Below the pieces are notes generated by a model. It was not told the DNA's origin and did no database searches. It saw only the letters and a list, made by a program, of their open reading frames with translations. A stretch of DNA of 64,000 bases. Origin: Peromyscus leucopus. Its lineage: Eukaryota; Chordata; Mammalia; Rodentia; Cricetidae. The stretch spans positions 122,082,971-122,146,970 of the forward strand of contig NC_051083.1 in NCBI RefSeq assembly GCF_004664715.2. The letters are read 5' to 3'. Of the stretch, positions 11,465 through 22,660 are shown one piece after another. The translations under genes and the position numbers were made by a program. The stretch's first letter is position 1, and the number at the start of each line of letters is the position of its first letter.

Positions 11465-11608
11465 GGAGATGGAGTCTAATTTCTATTCTTGCCAGATTGC
11501 TTATCCATAATATGAAACCCATGAATGCAGCAGGGATGTTACAAAGATTCAAATTTTTATCAAATTGTCTGGCACATCATGGATGCTCAACAAATTTTGG
11601 CCATTGGC
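11465..11608 (+). mobile_element. MIR SINE, sense
   Basis: 'cagattgcttatccataatatg', 'gggatgttacaaagattc', 'gtctggcacatcatggatgc', 'tcaacaaattttgg' reproduce the MIR 3' half. Confidence 0.72.
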
Positions 11609-11832
11609 ACTATTAACCAACTAAAATTAAACTCACATGGGCAACAGTGGGATTCTGTCCTAGGTAATGGAAATTTCTGGAAGTAGGATAGTGAAGGATG
11701 TAAAGAATGTGAATTTGTGAGCTAGATTCTCCTCTGTCTGAATCCTCACACCATGTTGTGCTGACTAGATGACCCTTTATACATCATCAGGCCCTTGGCT
11801 TTCATTTCCTCCTGTCTTGGTTTGTAATATGT

Positions 11833-12160
11833 GCTGTGACCCAAATCAACTTGAGAAGGGAGGAAAAGGCTTGCCTGGTTTATAGTCCATCACTGAGTAA
11901 AGTCAAGGCAGGAACTCAAGGCAGGAACCTGGATATGGGAATTGAAGCTGGAAATGTGAAAGATTACTGCTTATTAGCTTGTTTTCAGGCTCACATTCAG
12001 CCACCTTCATTATACAACTATCTGCCTACCGATGGCACCACCTACTGTGGGATGAGCCCTCTTACATTGATCAGCAATTGAGAAAATAACCCCACAGACA
12101 TGTCCATAAGCCAATCTGATGGAGATAATTTCTCAATTGAGGTTTGTTTTCTAACTAAGC
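11833..12160. mobile_element. hAT-Charlie-type rodent repeat (URR1/RChARR-like)
   Basis: 'caacttgagaagggaggaaaagg', 'actcaaggcaggaacctgg', 'gcaccacctactgtggg' and 'ctgatggagataatttctcaattgagg' match the repeat family seen at 38.8 kb in the same orientation. Ends not fixed by a target duplication. Confidence 0.65.
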
Positions 12161-12580
12161 TGTGATATTTCTCATGTATAAAGGATATGTTATGAAGATC
12201 AATATATCTTATAGGCATGTAAGAATTCAATGAAATAACTCACATGGTTTGTTTAGCACACACATGGCATATATTAATTATTCAATAATTATTAATATTC
12301 ATATTGAATAATTAATTCAATAATAATTCAAAATTCTACTTTTATTAATATACTCTTTCTGTATTTAAATGTACCAAAACTCACAGATTCTGGTTTGGGA
12401 TACTCAAGTACAGACAGACTCATAATAAAGAAAGAGTAAAATCTTATCAATAAGCATCACTTTTTCCTCTCAAAAATCCTCCGGTATGAATTAAATTCTA
12501 CCTCTTCTATTATCCTTTTCATGTATCCACCAAGTCTTAGATACTTGGTACCATTACCAAGGTTGATTAGAAAATAAAAG
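12161..12580. other. AT-rich, no gene recognised
   Basis: Positions 12260-12330 are rich in self-complementary TAATTATT/AATAATTA strings; otherwise nothing identified. Confidence 0.45.
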
Positions 12581-12589
12581 TTTTAACTG

Positions 12590-12898
12590 GGGGCTTCCTT
12601 AGAGTTTCAGAGGGCCAGTCTAAGGTCATCATGGTATGAAACATGTCAGTAGGAAGGTGAGCATGGTGCTGCTACAATGGCTGAAAACTCACACCTCGTC
12701 CACAATCAGAAAGTATGGAGAGAATTGGACAAGGCCTAGTTTGGTATTTTTAAGTCTAAAAGCTCACTCCCAGTGACACACATCCCCCCAAAAGGCCACA
12801 CCTCCTAATCCCTCCCGAGCAGTTCCACCAAATGAGAATCAAACATTAGAGATATGAACTTAGGGGGGCCATTCCCATTCAAACCACCACACATCCCA
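12590..12898. mobile_element. Second hAT-like rodent repeat type
   Basis: 'gtgagcatggtgctgc', 'agtgacacacatccccccaa', 'ggccacacctcctaatccc', 'cccattcaaaccaccacac'. Other partial copies lie near 29.0, 32.4 and 47.4 kb. Confidence 0.6.
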
Positions 12899-14124
12899 AG
12901 AAAGAACTAATTGGTTTTGACATAGGATATGCACAACACTCTATTTCTACTCCTGCCACAGCATATTTGAGAACTCAAATCCCTCAGGCTGGCCATATGA
13001 ATTATATTTTAAACTGAGACATTTTGAGAATTAGAGAGAAAATATTAATGAGTTCATTGAAACAACAAGAATAAACCAGGACTGCCCTAGAGAAACTAAG
13101 TTATATGTAACTCCTTGCTTAGTACAATGAGAAGGAGCACTGATTCAGAGGAAGTCTGGCTCTACTTGGCTTTAGTTCTGTGATTAGGGACAATGTCTGC
13201 ATAAAGTAGGCATTTAGCAAATGACTATTATTTATGCACTTTTACTACTTAATAAATTCTGAGATTCTTGAGGCAGGCAGACCAGATTTAAATTACTTTT
13301 ATAACTCCCCAGTTCTTTGCTTACATGATGCCTGGAAGCTATTAAGTTCTTGGGGAAATGCTGAGGATATGGCACTTGTTACCATCTCCAAGGAAAGTGC
13401 CCTGCTTCACAGCCATAGCAAGTAGCATAGAAATGCCTGCATCTGTGTAGCCATCAACCCACTCTAGGATCTCAACACACTCTGAGGTTTGGAGTCTCCA
13501 AGAAAGGGATGATTTACACAGGCACTGGATGAAGAAATCCTTAACTCCCAAAGAAGAGATAGAGCATGGTCAGGCTTCACTGGGGATCAGCACCTATAGC
13601 TCTCATGCTGCAAAAAAAGGACTCTATACCCTTCCTGCTGCAACAGATAAAACAGTGCCATTGGCCAGGTGCCACATGATGGAGCACACATATAGAGTAA
13701 AACAAGAAAAAATATCCCCACATAAAACAGTCAGCTGGACACAGGCTGTGAAGATTCCAAGGCCAAAACAGGAAGTGATACAGACTCAAGTCCCATTCCT
13801 CTACAGCTGAGCAGGGGTTAAAAGACTGTATGCCTGAGACTGACTTTTCAAAGAGTGTTTACTGAATATAGATGGGAGAGAATTGATGTAAATACCATAC
13901 ACATTTATATGACATCTATATTGCTACCTAGATCTAAAGCTCTTCGAGAGAGAGGAGCCACTGCCACCAAGTACACACAGAAAATGAAGTTCAGCTCAAA
14001 GGAACTCATGACAATCTATTTATTGATATATTAATATTTACCAAATGCTAGGTATTAGGCATTAGATACAATGGTAAAAACAAAGACTTAGCCTTTGTCC
14101 CCAAGAAATTACATTTATTTTAGT

Positions 14125-14126
<2 letters not shown>
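12899..14126. other. No gene recognised; possible weak MIR
   Basis: A stretch at about 13135-13235 ('gagcactgattcagagg', 'ctgtgattagggacaatg') is MIR-like but too decayed for firm assignment. A 93-codon ORF from 13529 and overlapping antisense ORFs show no recognisable domain. Confidence 0.4.
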
Positions 14127-14165
<39 letters not shown>

Positions 14166-14290
14166 CATTTGTGTGTGTATGTACACACAGGCACATGTGC
14201 AGATGACAACTTAGAGGAAACAGTTCTCTCCTTCCTCTCAGTTCATCAGGCTTGGCACCAGTTGCTTTTCCCTACCGAGCCAGTACACCA
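14127..14290 (-). mobile_element. GT microsatellite plus SINE remnant, antisense
   Basis: (GT)n at 14127-14164 leads into 'cacaggcacatgtgcagatg', 'ctcagttcatcaggcttggc', 'ctaccgagccagt', the reverse of a B4-type SINE head. The Cys-Val-rich ORF is an artefact of the GT tract. Confidence 0.7.
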
Positions 14291-14479
14291 GTGTTTATGG
14301 AGAGTGCAGGCAAGGAAACTGTTGATCACAGCAGATTGTAAAAAGTGTTCTAGTAGAAACAGACTCAAAAGTAGCACTCATCTCCAGACCTGAAGAACAA
14401 GATCTCATTCTAGAATGGTAGAATTTTAAAGCTAGAAAAGATCCCAGAAAGCATGTGAATGTGTCATCATGATAAAAAG

Positions 14480-14825
14480 AAACTGGCCACCATTTCTTGA
14501 ATGTTTACTATGCACCAGGCAGTAGGATGAGATTTCCTTATCCTTTACTTCACAACAGGCCTTCGAAATAGTATAGTGATTGTCCTCACCTTACAGATAA
14601 GGAAACTGCCGGGCGGTGGTGGCGCACGCCTTTAATCCCAGCACTCGGGAGGCAGAGCCAGGCGGATCTCTGTGAGTTCGAGGCCAGCCTGGGCTACCAA
14701 GTGAGCTCCAGGAAAGGCGCAAAGCTACACAGAGAAACCCTGTCTCGAAAAACTAAAAAAAAAAAAAAAAAAAACAGATAAAGAAACTGAGAATCAAAGG
14801 ATTAAGTGACATTCTTTTTTCATTT
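14480..14825 (-). mobile_element. MIR SINE, antisense, split by a B1
   Basis: 'atttcttgaatgtttactatg', 'caccaggcagtaggatg', 'cctcaccttacagataag' continue across a B1 into 'gaaactgagaatcaaagg'; together they are the reverse of MIR. Removing the B1 and one target copy restores continuity. Confidence 0.85.
14608..14773 (+). mobile_element. Young, near-consensus B1 SINE
   Basis: Full-length B1 starting 'gccgggcggtggtggcgcac' with intact CpGs and the 'ggaaaggcgcaaagctacac' variant, ending in a long poly(A). Flanking duplications of 15 bp ('acagataaggaaact' at 14593-14607; one mismatch at 14774-14788) define it. Low divergence and a long A tail indicate a recent insertion. Confidence 0.95.
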
Positions 14826-15039
14826 TTTTTTCTGAATGGCATCATAATTTTTCAAAGAAATAGCAGTTTACTCTATTATTAATATTCCCTAGGAAGTACT
14901 GAAATAAGCCAGTTTTTTATAATTTTGTCTTAGATAAAAGCAATACTTTGCTTGGAACATAAACCTAATTCTACCTTCTGTTGAGCTGTCCAATTAAGTA
15001 AAAACATTTTAATGCACTATTTTTATAGAAAAAATAATT
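14826..15039. other. No feature recognised
   Basis: AT-rich, unassigned. Confidence 0.4.
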
Positions 15040-15193
15040 TCATACTATATACTCTGTTCACACTTACCCCTTCCCAACTCCTTCCAAATACTGCTCACCT
15101 TCCTACCCACCAACCTCCATGCATTTTTCTTTCTCCCTCTCTTTAGAAAACAAAGAGGCAAATAAAAAAGAAACAAATAGAAAAATGGGAAAT

Positions 15194-15196
<3 letters not shown>

Positions 15197-15234
<38 letters not shown>
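15197..15234. repeat. CA microsatellite, left half
   Basis: (CA)n that continues at 15706-15752 on the other side of an inserted LTR; probably one tract before the insertion. Confidence 0.9.
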
Positions 15235-15236
<2 letters not shown>

Positions 15237-15703
15237 TGATATTGTGTTCCCCAATATATTGTGCACCCTAATAAACTTATCTGGGGTCAGAGAACAGAAC
15301 AGCCACTAGATATAGAGGCAAGAAAATGGTGGAACACACACCTTTAATCCTGACATTCCGAAGGCGGAGATCCAGAGCTCTGTGAGTTCAATGTCACACT
15401 GGAAATAGCCAGGCATGGTGACATACACCTTTAATCCTAGGAAGTGATGGCAGGAAGCAGAAAGGTATATAAGGCATGAGGACCAAGAACTAGAGACTGG
15501 TTAAGCTTTTAGGCTTCTAGCAGCAGTTCAGCTGAGATCCATTCGGATGAGGACTCAGAGGCTTCCAGTCTGAGGAAACAGGATGAGCTGAGGAACTGGC
15601 GAGGTGAGGTAGCTGTGGCTTGTTCTGCTTCTCTGATCTTCCAGCTTTAACACCAATACCTGGCTCAGGTTTGTTTTTATTAATAAGACCTTTTAAGGTT
15701 CAT

Positions 15704-15709
<6 letters not shown>
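15233..15709 (+). mobile_element. LTR of the B1-bearing class II family, copy 1
   Basis: Same family as 18404-18874, 20277-20758, 24132-24615, 31927-32284 and 40321-40825. It contains 'ccctaataaacttatctggg', two B1-like modules ('acacacctttaatcctgac' and 'ccaggcatggtgacatacac'), a TATA-like 'ggtatataagg', and ends 'catgtaaca'. It sits inside a CA repeat, so its duplication cannot be distinguished from the flanks; the expected first bases TGT are replaced by CAC. Confidence 0.85.

Positions 15710-15752
<43 letters not shown>
15706..15752. repeat. CA microsatellite, right half
   Basis: Continuation of the tract at 15197-15234 after the LTR insertion. Confidence 0.9.
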
Positions 15753-15754
<2 letters not shown>

Positions 15755-17394
15755 GAAAAACCCACAAAATAGGAAACCATAACGTACAAGCCAAAGATAG
15801 TAAGAAAAAATGTTCAAAAAAAGCAATATGAGACAAAAAGTCTACAAAAAATTGCATTTTGTTTTAGCTATCTATGGCTGGGCATGAGTCCTATCTTTAA
15901 GTGTGGTTAATATACCCAGTGAGAATCCATTAGAGAAAATGCTAAGTTTTCCTTGCAAGCTGGCATCGATTATAGACAGCTTCTTGGTTAGGGGAAAGAT
16001 CCTAAGTGTCTAGGCACAGGTTCCTTCTTTAGAGTAGGCCTTAGAGCTAATCAGAGAATGGGTGGTTACTCCACAAAGTTTGTACCACGATTGTACCAAT
16101 GTATCTTGCAGGAAGATTACCAGTATAAGATTGCAAGGTTTGTAGCTGGGTTGCTGGTTACCTTTCTCCTCTGTCAGTGTGCAGAGTACCTTCCAGTACC
16201 ATGAACACTAGTCAGTAGGGATGAAGGCTCTAGTTAGGCATCAGCCCAACTTCTCTATGTTCAGTGAGATATGTAAGTATTATCTTCAGCAATAGAGCCT
16301 TACCATCAGTTGGTGGAGAGCAATCAACAGCCTTGGGAAAAGCCTGAGTAGTTTGAGGGTTTCTATGCAGCCCCTTCAGCCAACAACTCAATTAGATGTA
16401 GACCATTCCTAGCACTGGAGGTTTTCTTTGATGGCAAAAAATGTCTAGTCAGGGAATTGTGTCCTTCATTATTAAGGGACTTCATTAATATTTATTTCAT
16501 ATAGGTACATATTTTAGGGAACTTCTACAGTAGTAGGTTTCCTTATGGTTCTTCAAATAGCCCTTAATGCTTGTTGTCCCTCCCCATATTCTCTTCTTTA
16601 TTCCTCCTCTTCCATTTTCCTCCCCCATTTAATCCTCACATTCCAGTCTGTCTTTTGTCTCACCATAACTATATATTCTATTTCCCCCTCACTGAGAGAG
16701 CTTCTCCTCCGCCTAGTCCCTTACTCATTACCTCAGATCTGTGTTGTATGGGTTGCAGCACACTTAGCAGAGGCTTAAAAGCTAACATCTACATATAAGA
16801 GAAATCATACAATATTTGTTTTTGAGTATCTGGGTTACCTCAGCCAGGATGATTTTTTTCTAGTTCTATCCATTTACCTGAAAACCTCATAATTTCTTTT
16901 TTTTTAAACCAGTGAAAAATATACTATTGTATAATGTACTACATTTTCATTGTCTATTTCTCAGTTGAAAGACATCTAGGCTGTTTCCAATTTCTGACTG
17001 TCATGAATAGAACAACAATGAACATGGTTGAGCAAATATCTCTGGGGTAGGATGAAGCATCCTTTGGGTATATACCCAAGAGTTGTATAGCTCGATCTTG
17101 AGGTAAATCGATTCCCTTCTTCCTGAGGAACTGCCACACTGATTTCCATAGTGGCTGTACAAGTTTGTACTCCCACCAGCAATGAATATCCCCCATACCC
17201 TTGCCAGCATAAGCTGACATTTATTTTATTGATCTTGGCCATCTGACTGGTAGAAGATGAAATCTGAAAATAGTTTTGATTTGCATTTCCCTAATGACTA
17301 AGGGTATTGAATATTTCTATACACAAAGGAATGAAGATGGGCTAGAAGAGAAGGCTGAGAGGTTCCACAGGAAAGAGCTAAGCTGGGTCTTGCA

Positions 17395-17490
17395 CCAAGA
17401 GCCAGTGGAGTTCCTGGGAAATGAAGGTTTGGGCAAAGTTCTTAAAGTCACACAGATTAGGGCATGGCAAAGTTGGGCTTTACCTAACTG
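17395..17490 (-). mobile_element. MIR fragment, antisense
   Basis: 'cttaaagtcacacagattag' followed by 'ttgggctttacctaactg' resembles the reverse of the MIR head. Low confidence because of length. Confidence 0.45.
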
Positions 17491-17667
17491 TATCCACCTG
17501 TGTGGAAAGGCTTGAACCATTTTGCTATAGAGTGAGGAATGTCTTTCAGATTTGCACTCCAGGGTTTTAATCAGTATAGTGATAACAAACATCACTGAGA
17601 TCTGAGCTCCAAAATTCATTATCAGGGTTGCAATCCTGTTCCACAATTTGAAATTCTACCCAGTTTC

Positions 17668-17704
17668 TTTGCTCTCTCTCCATCTGTCTCTGTCTCTCTC
17701 TCTC

Positions 17705-17757
<53 letters not shown>
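17668..17757. repeat. Compound TC/TG microsatellite
   Basis: (TC)n-rich 17668-17706 joined to a pure (TG)n 17707-17757. The ORFs on both strands (His-Thr or Val-Cys rich) are artefacts. Confidence 0.95.
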
Positions 17758-17759
<2 letters not shown>

Positions 17760-18397
17760 TGATTGAAGCTAGAGAAGTTATGCTCCCAAAGAGGATCCTG
17801 AAAAATCACCCAGTTTCTCCTCTCACCCTCAGGAATTACCTATGCTTTAGGTCAGAGGTCCCACAGACTCCTCCAGGTCCACAGTATCTGCTTCCTATGC
17901 ACATAGGGAAAAGGCCTTGTATTCTAAATTCCACTCAACAGTTTCTTCTGGACAGGTCTTCACTGAGCCCCTGAGAACAAGATTTGTTTTTTATTGGTCT
18001 CCTTCTCTTTTATCCTGGAAGCAGGAAATCATATATATTTCCTGGTAACCTGGAGGCCAGAAGAAGAGAGAAAGAACCCACCCCAAAAGACACCAGGACC
18101 ATCCTTTCATCTCCAAAGGCTTCCCTTACTGATGGAAGTCAGCACTATTACAACAGAGTCTTGGGGATAGTTCTTCAGATGGGAAGGTAGGTAAAGACAA
18201 CTCAGGGATCATCTACATGGTTCTCTGAGAAATTGGTGGGCTCACCAAGTCAATTTTCACAGAGGAAATATAATATGATTAAAAAACAACACAGTTCCTG
18301 AGACTTGGGCCTTAGACGAGCCAGACTACATGAGTAGTCTCCACTTGTTACTTTAGTCTCTATCTGGTCTTAACTGATGTTCATGTGTCTTAGTGTT
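17758..18397. other. No repeat or gene recognised
   Basis: Mixed-composition DNA without an identifiable repeat. ORFs (68 and 108 codons at the edges) have no recognised domain. Candidate unique sequence. Confidence 0.4.
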
Positions 18398-18403
18398 ACT
18401 GTC

Positions 18404-18874
18404 TGTAGCATGAATCTTAACAGGTCTTATTAATAAAAACAAACCTAAGCCAGGTATTGGGGTGAATGCTGGAAGATGAGAGAGGCAGAATAAACCACAA
18501 CTACCTCACCTTGTCAATTCCTCAGCTGATCCTGTTTCCTCAGACTGGATGCCTCTCAGCTGAACTGTGCTGCTCAAAAGCCTAAAAGCTTAACCAGGCC
18601 AAAAGCTTCTAGTTTCTGGTTTTCACACCTTATATACATTTCTGCTTTCTGCCATTAATTCCTGGAATTAAAGGCGTGAGTCACCATGCCTGGCTGTTTC
18701 CAGTATGGCTTTGAACTCACAGAGATCCGGATGGATCTCTGCCTTAGGAATGCTAGGATTAGAGGTGTGTGTGCCACCATTTTCTGGCCTCTGTAGCTAG
18801 TGGCTGTTCTGTTCTCTGACCCCAGATAAGTTTATTAGGGTGCACAATATTTTGGGGAACACACTATCACCACA
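18404..18874 (-). mobile_element. Solo LTR of the B1-bearing family, copy 2
   Basis: Starts 'tgtagcatgaatc' and ends 'ctatcaccaca' on the plus strand (reverse of the family), flanked by a perfect 6-bp duplication 'actgtc' at 18398-18403 and 18875-18880. Both B1-like modules and the TATA-like string ('ccttatatac' here) are present. No internal retroviral sequence. Confidence 0.95.
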
Positions 18875-18939
18875 ACTGTCTCTATGATAGACAAGGGGTA
18901 AAGTATCTGGAATGATACAGAGAAGAATTACAATAGAAT

Positions 18940-19048
18940 GTGCTCTGTCACCCACAGGTAATATGACAGCACTTGATTCTCTGGACCTTAGTTTCCCTAT
19001 CTATTCAATGAAGGCAGCTGTGTGAAGCACGTGAAATATTACATAGAA
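18940..19048 (+). mobile_element. MIR SINE, sense
   Basis: 'gtgctctgtcacccacagg', 'ctggaccttagtttccctatc', 'tattcaatgaaggc' match the MIR core. Confidence 0.65.
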
Positions 19049-20270
19049 AAATTCATTGTAAATGAAAAAACTGGAGTAGAGGAGTCTTCAAGCACTGGGT
19101 ATGTTGTACATGTATGAGAAATGAGTGATTGTAATAAAAGATGACTTAGGGAAGTCTCCAGACATGAATAACTGAAACTGACATGAACAACACAAGAGTA
19201 AAGCTGAATCTTCTCAAAGGCAGCCTGTGGCTCTCTCAGATACCACAGCATGTTATTATTCTTTCTAGCTTTGACAGTTGAAGTCATACTTGAAGTTGGC
19301 TATTCTTTAACAATCATTTCAACCCATAATCTTCACCTTGTCTAATATAGTGTTTTATTATTAAGTATACATTAGACTGAAATAGAATTTCTCAAATTTA
19401 TTCACAGTAAACACAGCTTTGCAAATTACCCATGTCATCTCTTCCAGATGGTAGGTAGAAATGCTATCCAAATGAAGTATTTATTGGGTGCATTTATTCA
19501 GGTGCCAATTTGGGTTTGACATTCTGCCCCCTGTTACTTGTGTGCAAATAAAAAGTTTATTTTGAGAATTTGAAGGCAATTTTTTAACACTGATTGGTGT
19601 ATAAACAATCTGTAGTGAAGTTTTTCTTAGTGAGGATTTAAGATGAAGTAGATGGATTCCCTGTGTAATGAGCGCCAAGGTCAATGCTTCCTGCAGCAAG
19701 ATCATGTACAGTTCATAGAAGTGGTTCTGTCTGGAGCTGAAAACACACACATACTCTCACTGATGTGTGAAAACAATTTTGCATCCATGACAATGTGCTG
19801 GACTTTGCCATACTCCAATCTGGGGGGGGGGGATTGGTGTGAAATTTAGGGCAACATTTGTTTATTAAAAGCATAAATCAAGAAACAACACAAGTCTAGA
19901 AGAGTGACATAGTTTTCTGGTAACTAAAAGGCATCAAAGTTTACTCTCTGCATCAAAAATGTGGAACAAAGACATCAACATTAGCCACCAAAATAGAAAA
20001 CTGTAAGGTCAATCCAGCCTGATCTGAGAAAGGGAAAGTTACAGCCTCCTTCAGTAAATAAACACACCCTTTCTGCTTCTAAGTGTACTCTGTACAAGCT
20101 AAATAAATATTTACTGAATAAACAGTATTTATACATTGATCAATAGGAGCTAACAGGATACTTATTTGAGTAAACATTGGCATGGTCAAAGGAGCCAACT
20201 CAGAAAGCATCTTTCCTCAGTGTTTTGAGGATTTGGTTATTCTAAATCCAAAAGAAATGGTAAGCATGAA
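19049..20270. other. No repeat or gene recognised
   Basis: About 1.2 kb with no identifiable mobile element. An 89-codon minus-strand ORF (19481-19750) lacks a recognisable domain. A G9 run lies near 19823. Confidence 0.4.
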
Positions 20271-20276
20271 CCTAGC

Positions 20277-20758
20277 TGTGGTGATACTGTACTCCACAAA
20301 ATATTGTGCACCCTAATAACTTACTTGGGGTCAGAGAACAGAACAGTCACTACACAGATATAGAGAACAGAAAATGGTGGCACTTACACCTTTAATCCTA
20401 GCATTCCAGAGGCAGAAATTCTCTGGATCTCTGAGTTCAAGGCCACACTGGAAACAGCCAGGCATAGTGATACACGCCTTTAATCCCAGAAAGTAATGGC
20501 CGAAAGCAGAAAGGTATTTAAGGTGTCAGGATGAGGAACTAGAGCTGGTTAAGCTTTTAGGCTTTTGAGCAACAGTTTAGCTGAGATTCATTCTAGATGA
20601 GGACTCAGAAGCTTCCAGTCTGAGGAAACGGGATCAGCTGAGAAGTTGGCGAGAAGGTAGCTGTGACTTGTTCTGCTTCTCTGATCTTCGAGCATTCACC
20701 CCAATACCTGGCTTCAGGTTTGATTTTATTAATAAGACTCTTTAAGATTCGTGGTACA
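20277..20758 (+). mobile_element. Solo LTR of the B1-bearing family, copy 3
   Basis: Starts 'tgtggtgatactg', ends 'gattcgtggtaca', with a perfect 6-bp duplication 'cctagc' at 20271-20276 and 20759-20764. Two B1-like modules, 'aggtatttaagg' at the TATA position and 'tttattaataagac' near the 3' end. Confidence 0.96.
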
Positions 20759-20811
20759 CCTAGCAATTATTTTGAAGGTGAATATATTAATAATATTTAG
20801 TCTTCATTAAT

Positions 20812-21124
20812 CAGTTTGTGTGTTTGTGTGTGTGTATGTACATGTGTGCATGAAGACCAGAGATTGACATTAGTTATCTTCCTCAATCACTACCTACCTT
20901 ATTTTGTTAGCTTTATTTTTTCATACATATGAGTGTTTTACCTGCATATATGTCTGTGCACCACATTTGTGCCTGATGCCACAGAGTTCAGAAGAGGGCA
21001 CTGGATCCCCAGGAACTTAAGTTAGAGGCAGTTGTGAGGCACCACGTGGGTGCTGGTAACCAAACCCAGGCCATCTGCAAGAGCAGTAAGTGCTCTTAAT
21101 CACTGAGCCATCTCTCCACTCTAC
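20812..21124 (-). mobile_element. TG tract and B3/B2-type SINE, antisense
   Basis: 'cttttacctgcatatatgtctgtgc' type sequence, 'agttcagaagagggcactgg', 'gtgaggcaccacgtgggtgc', 'cactgagccatctctccac' form a nearly complete antisense B3/B2 body (20905-21124), after a short TG-rich patch at 20815-20850. Confidence 0.85.
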
Positions 21125-21335
21125 CTTATTTTTTTATAGATTGTTTCTCACTACACTAGGAGCTTATGGCCAGGAAGCCCAGAAATACTCTTGTTTCTGC
21201 CTTCCCTAAACTGGCATTAGAGGTACGTATCGTGTTAGACTTGTATATGGATACTGGAGATCAAACTCAGGTCTTAATTCTTTTTTTTTTTGTAAATATT
21301 TTACCAACTGAGACATCTCTTCATCCTTCTTACTT
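21125..21335 (-). mobile_element. B4/RSINE-type SINE, antisense
   Basis: 'gattgtttctcactacac', 'ctggagatcaaactcagg', 'attttaccaactgagacatctc' correspond to the reverse of a B4/RSINE composite. Confidence 0.6.
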
Positions 21336-21948
21336 TTAAGTTCAGAGATCATATGCATGTGTTATTATTTTGCTAATGTATGCTATATTTTGAAGCTACT
21401 TTAAGGAAAAATGTTTAAGTTTTTCCAGTGGTTTTTTTTTTTTTGCCACAATAAAGATGCACTAGTGTTCTTTGTTTATTAAACCACTTTGCTAAGTCCA
21501 CTTAGCAGTTTTAAATATTACCTTAAATTGGGTTCCTTAGAATTTTTTCCCTAAACAATATGTGTGTGAATAAAAAATAATTTTGTATTTTCCTTTCCAA
21601 CATTCATATCTTGAATTTATATATCTTTACTTACTGCACTTACTCTATCACCAGAAAAAAATCTAGAAATAGTACTAATTGACATCTTTACCTAATTCTG
21701 AACTTCAGAGCAAATGTTTTCACTTGATTATTAATCATGAGAGATTTAATTATTGGGCAAGGAGACTATTTCTATTTCTAGTCTGCTTTATGGTATCTTA
21801 CAAAATCTTGATAAGGTATTTCTATTATTGTAAATAATTTTGCCTACTACACAGAGAATATTAAATCAATTATATACCATAAACAAAAATATCACTAGGT
21901 TATGAGGTAGTACTATTTTATATACCTCTGGGGTTTTTTTGGGGGGGG
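21336..21948. other. AT-rich, no gene recognised
   Basis: Nothing identified apart from T homopolymers. Confidence 0.4.
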
Positions 21949-22155
21949 AGAGTTGTTTGTTTAGGGTGGGTTGGTTTGGTTTGGTTTGGGGGTTTTGTTT
22001 GTTTGTTTGGTTGGTTTTTTGAGACAGGGTTTCTCTGTATAGCCCTAGGTGTCCTGGAACTCACTCTGTAGACCAGGCTGGCCTCGAACTCAGATCTGCC
22101 TGCCTCTGCCTCCCAAGGGCTAGACTTAAAGGTATGCACTACCACCACCCAGCTG
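21949..22155 (-). mobile_element. B1 SINE, antisense, with TTTGG tail
   Basis: Antisense B1 body 22015-22153 ('gagacagggtttctctgta', 'tggcctcgaactcag', 'ccaccacccagct') preceded by its expanded tail of TTGG/TTTG units (21960-22014). The minus-strand ORF is this SINE. Confidence 0.93.
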
Positions 22156-22479
22156 ATACTTGTGGCTTAAAAAATATTTTTTAGGACTTTTGCATCTATG
22201 TGCAGAAGGTATATTGGTTTCTATTATTTTCTGTAATATTTTAGAGGAGTTTGATATCAACATTTTATAGCTTCATGGAAAAAAAGGAATAGTCCTCCTC
22301 CTATTTTTAAAATAAAATGGATTGTGTCTGATGAGAACTACTTCTGATTTAAATATTTGTTAATTTTATTAACAGAAAACATGGGCCTATAGCTTTCAAT
22401 GTATGAAACAGACAAAAATAAAAACACAATTTACCAGAATCTTTGAGACACCACAAAGACAATTTTAAGAGGTAATTTT

Positions 22480-22660
22480 TTTGTCTGTTTTTTTTTTTCC
22501 TTTTTTTTAAGAAAGGGTTTCTCTGTATATCCCTGGCTGTCCTGGAACTCACTCTGTAGACCAGCTAGCCTCTAATTATAGATTGCTATACATGACTGTT
22601 TCTGCCTCTGCCTCTTGCATGCTGGAATTAAAGGTGTGTGCCACCATGCCCAGTTTAAGA
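22480..22660 (-). mobile_element. B1 SINE, antisense
   Basis: 'gaaagggtttctctgtatatcc', 'gtcctggaactcactctg', 'ggaattaaaggtgtgtgcc' in antisense order after a poly(T). An imperfect duplication ('ttaagaggtaattt' before, 'ttaagaagtgattt' after) suggests the insertion site. Confidence 0.9.

Larger units (their letters stand above)
15040..17330 (-). mobile_element. L1 (Lx-like) 3' part, antisense, split by an LTR
   Basis: On the minus strand this is the ORF2 C-terminal coding region (about 16850-17310) followed by 3' UTR. Plus-strand blocks 'ccttcccaactccttcc', 'gtgtggttaatatacccagtg', 'cagcttcttggttagggg' and 'agcaatagagccttaccatc' are antisense Lx-type 3' UTR. ORF2 pieces in shifted minus frames (16954-17242) contain HCWWEYKLVQPLWKSVW and LLGIYPKDA, typical of the L1 C-terminus. 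Frameshifts make it dead. Its CA-rich segment was split by the LTR at 15233-15709. Confidence 0.85.

Noticed and set aside
11148..11552. 134-codon minus-strand ORF
   Set aside because: Overlaps two oppositely oriented MIR fragments and shows no domain; chance opening in ancient repeats.
17317..17974. Long ORFs on both strands (His-Thr or Val-Cys-rich)
   Set aside because: They are translations of a TC/TG microsatellite and its flanks, as are those near 9148, 14127, 15045, 51131-51494, 57241-57528 and 60258.
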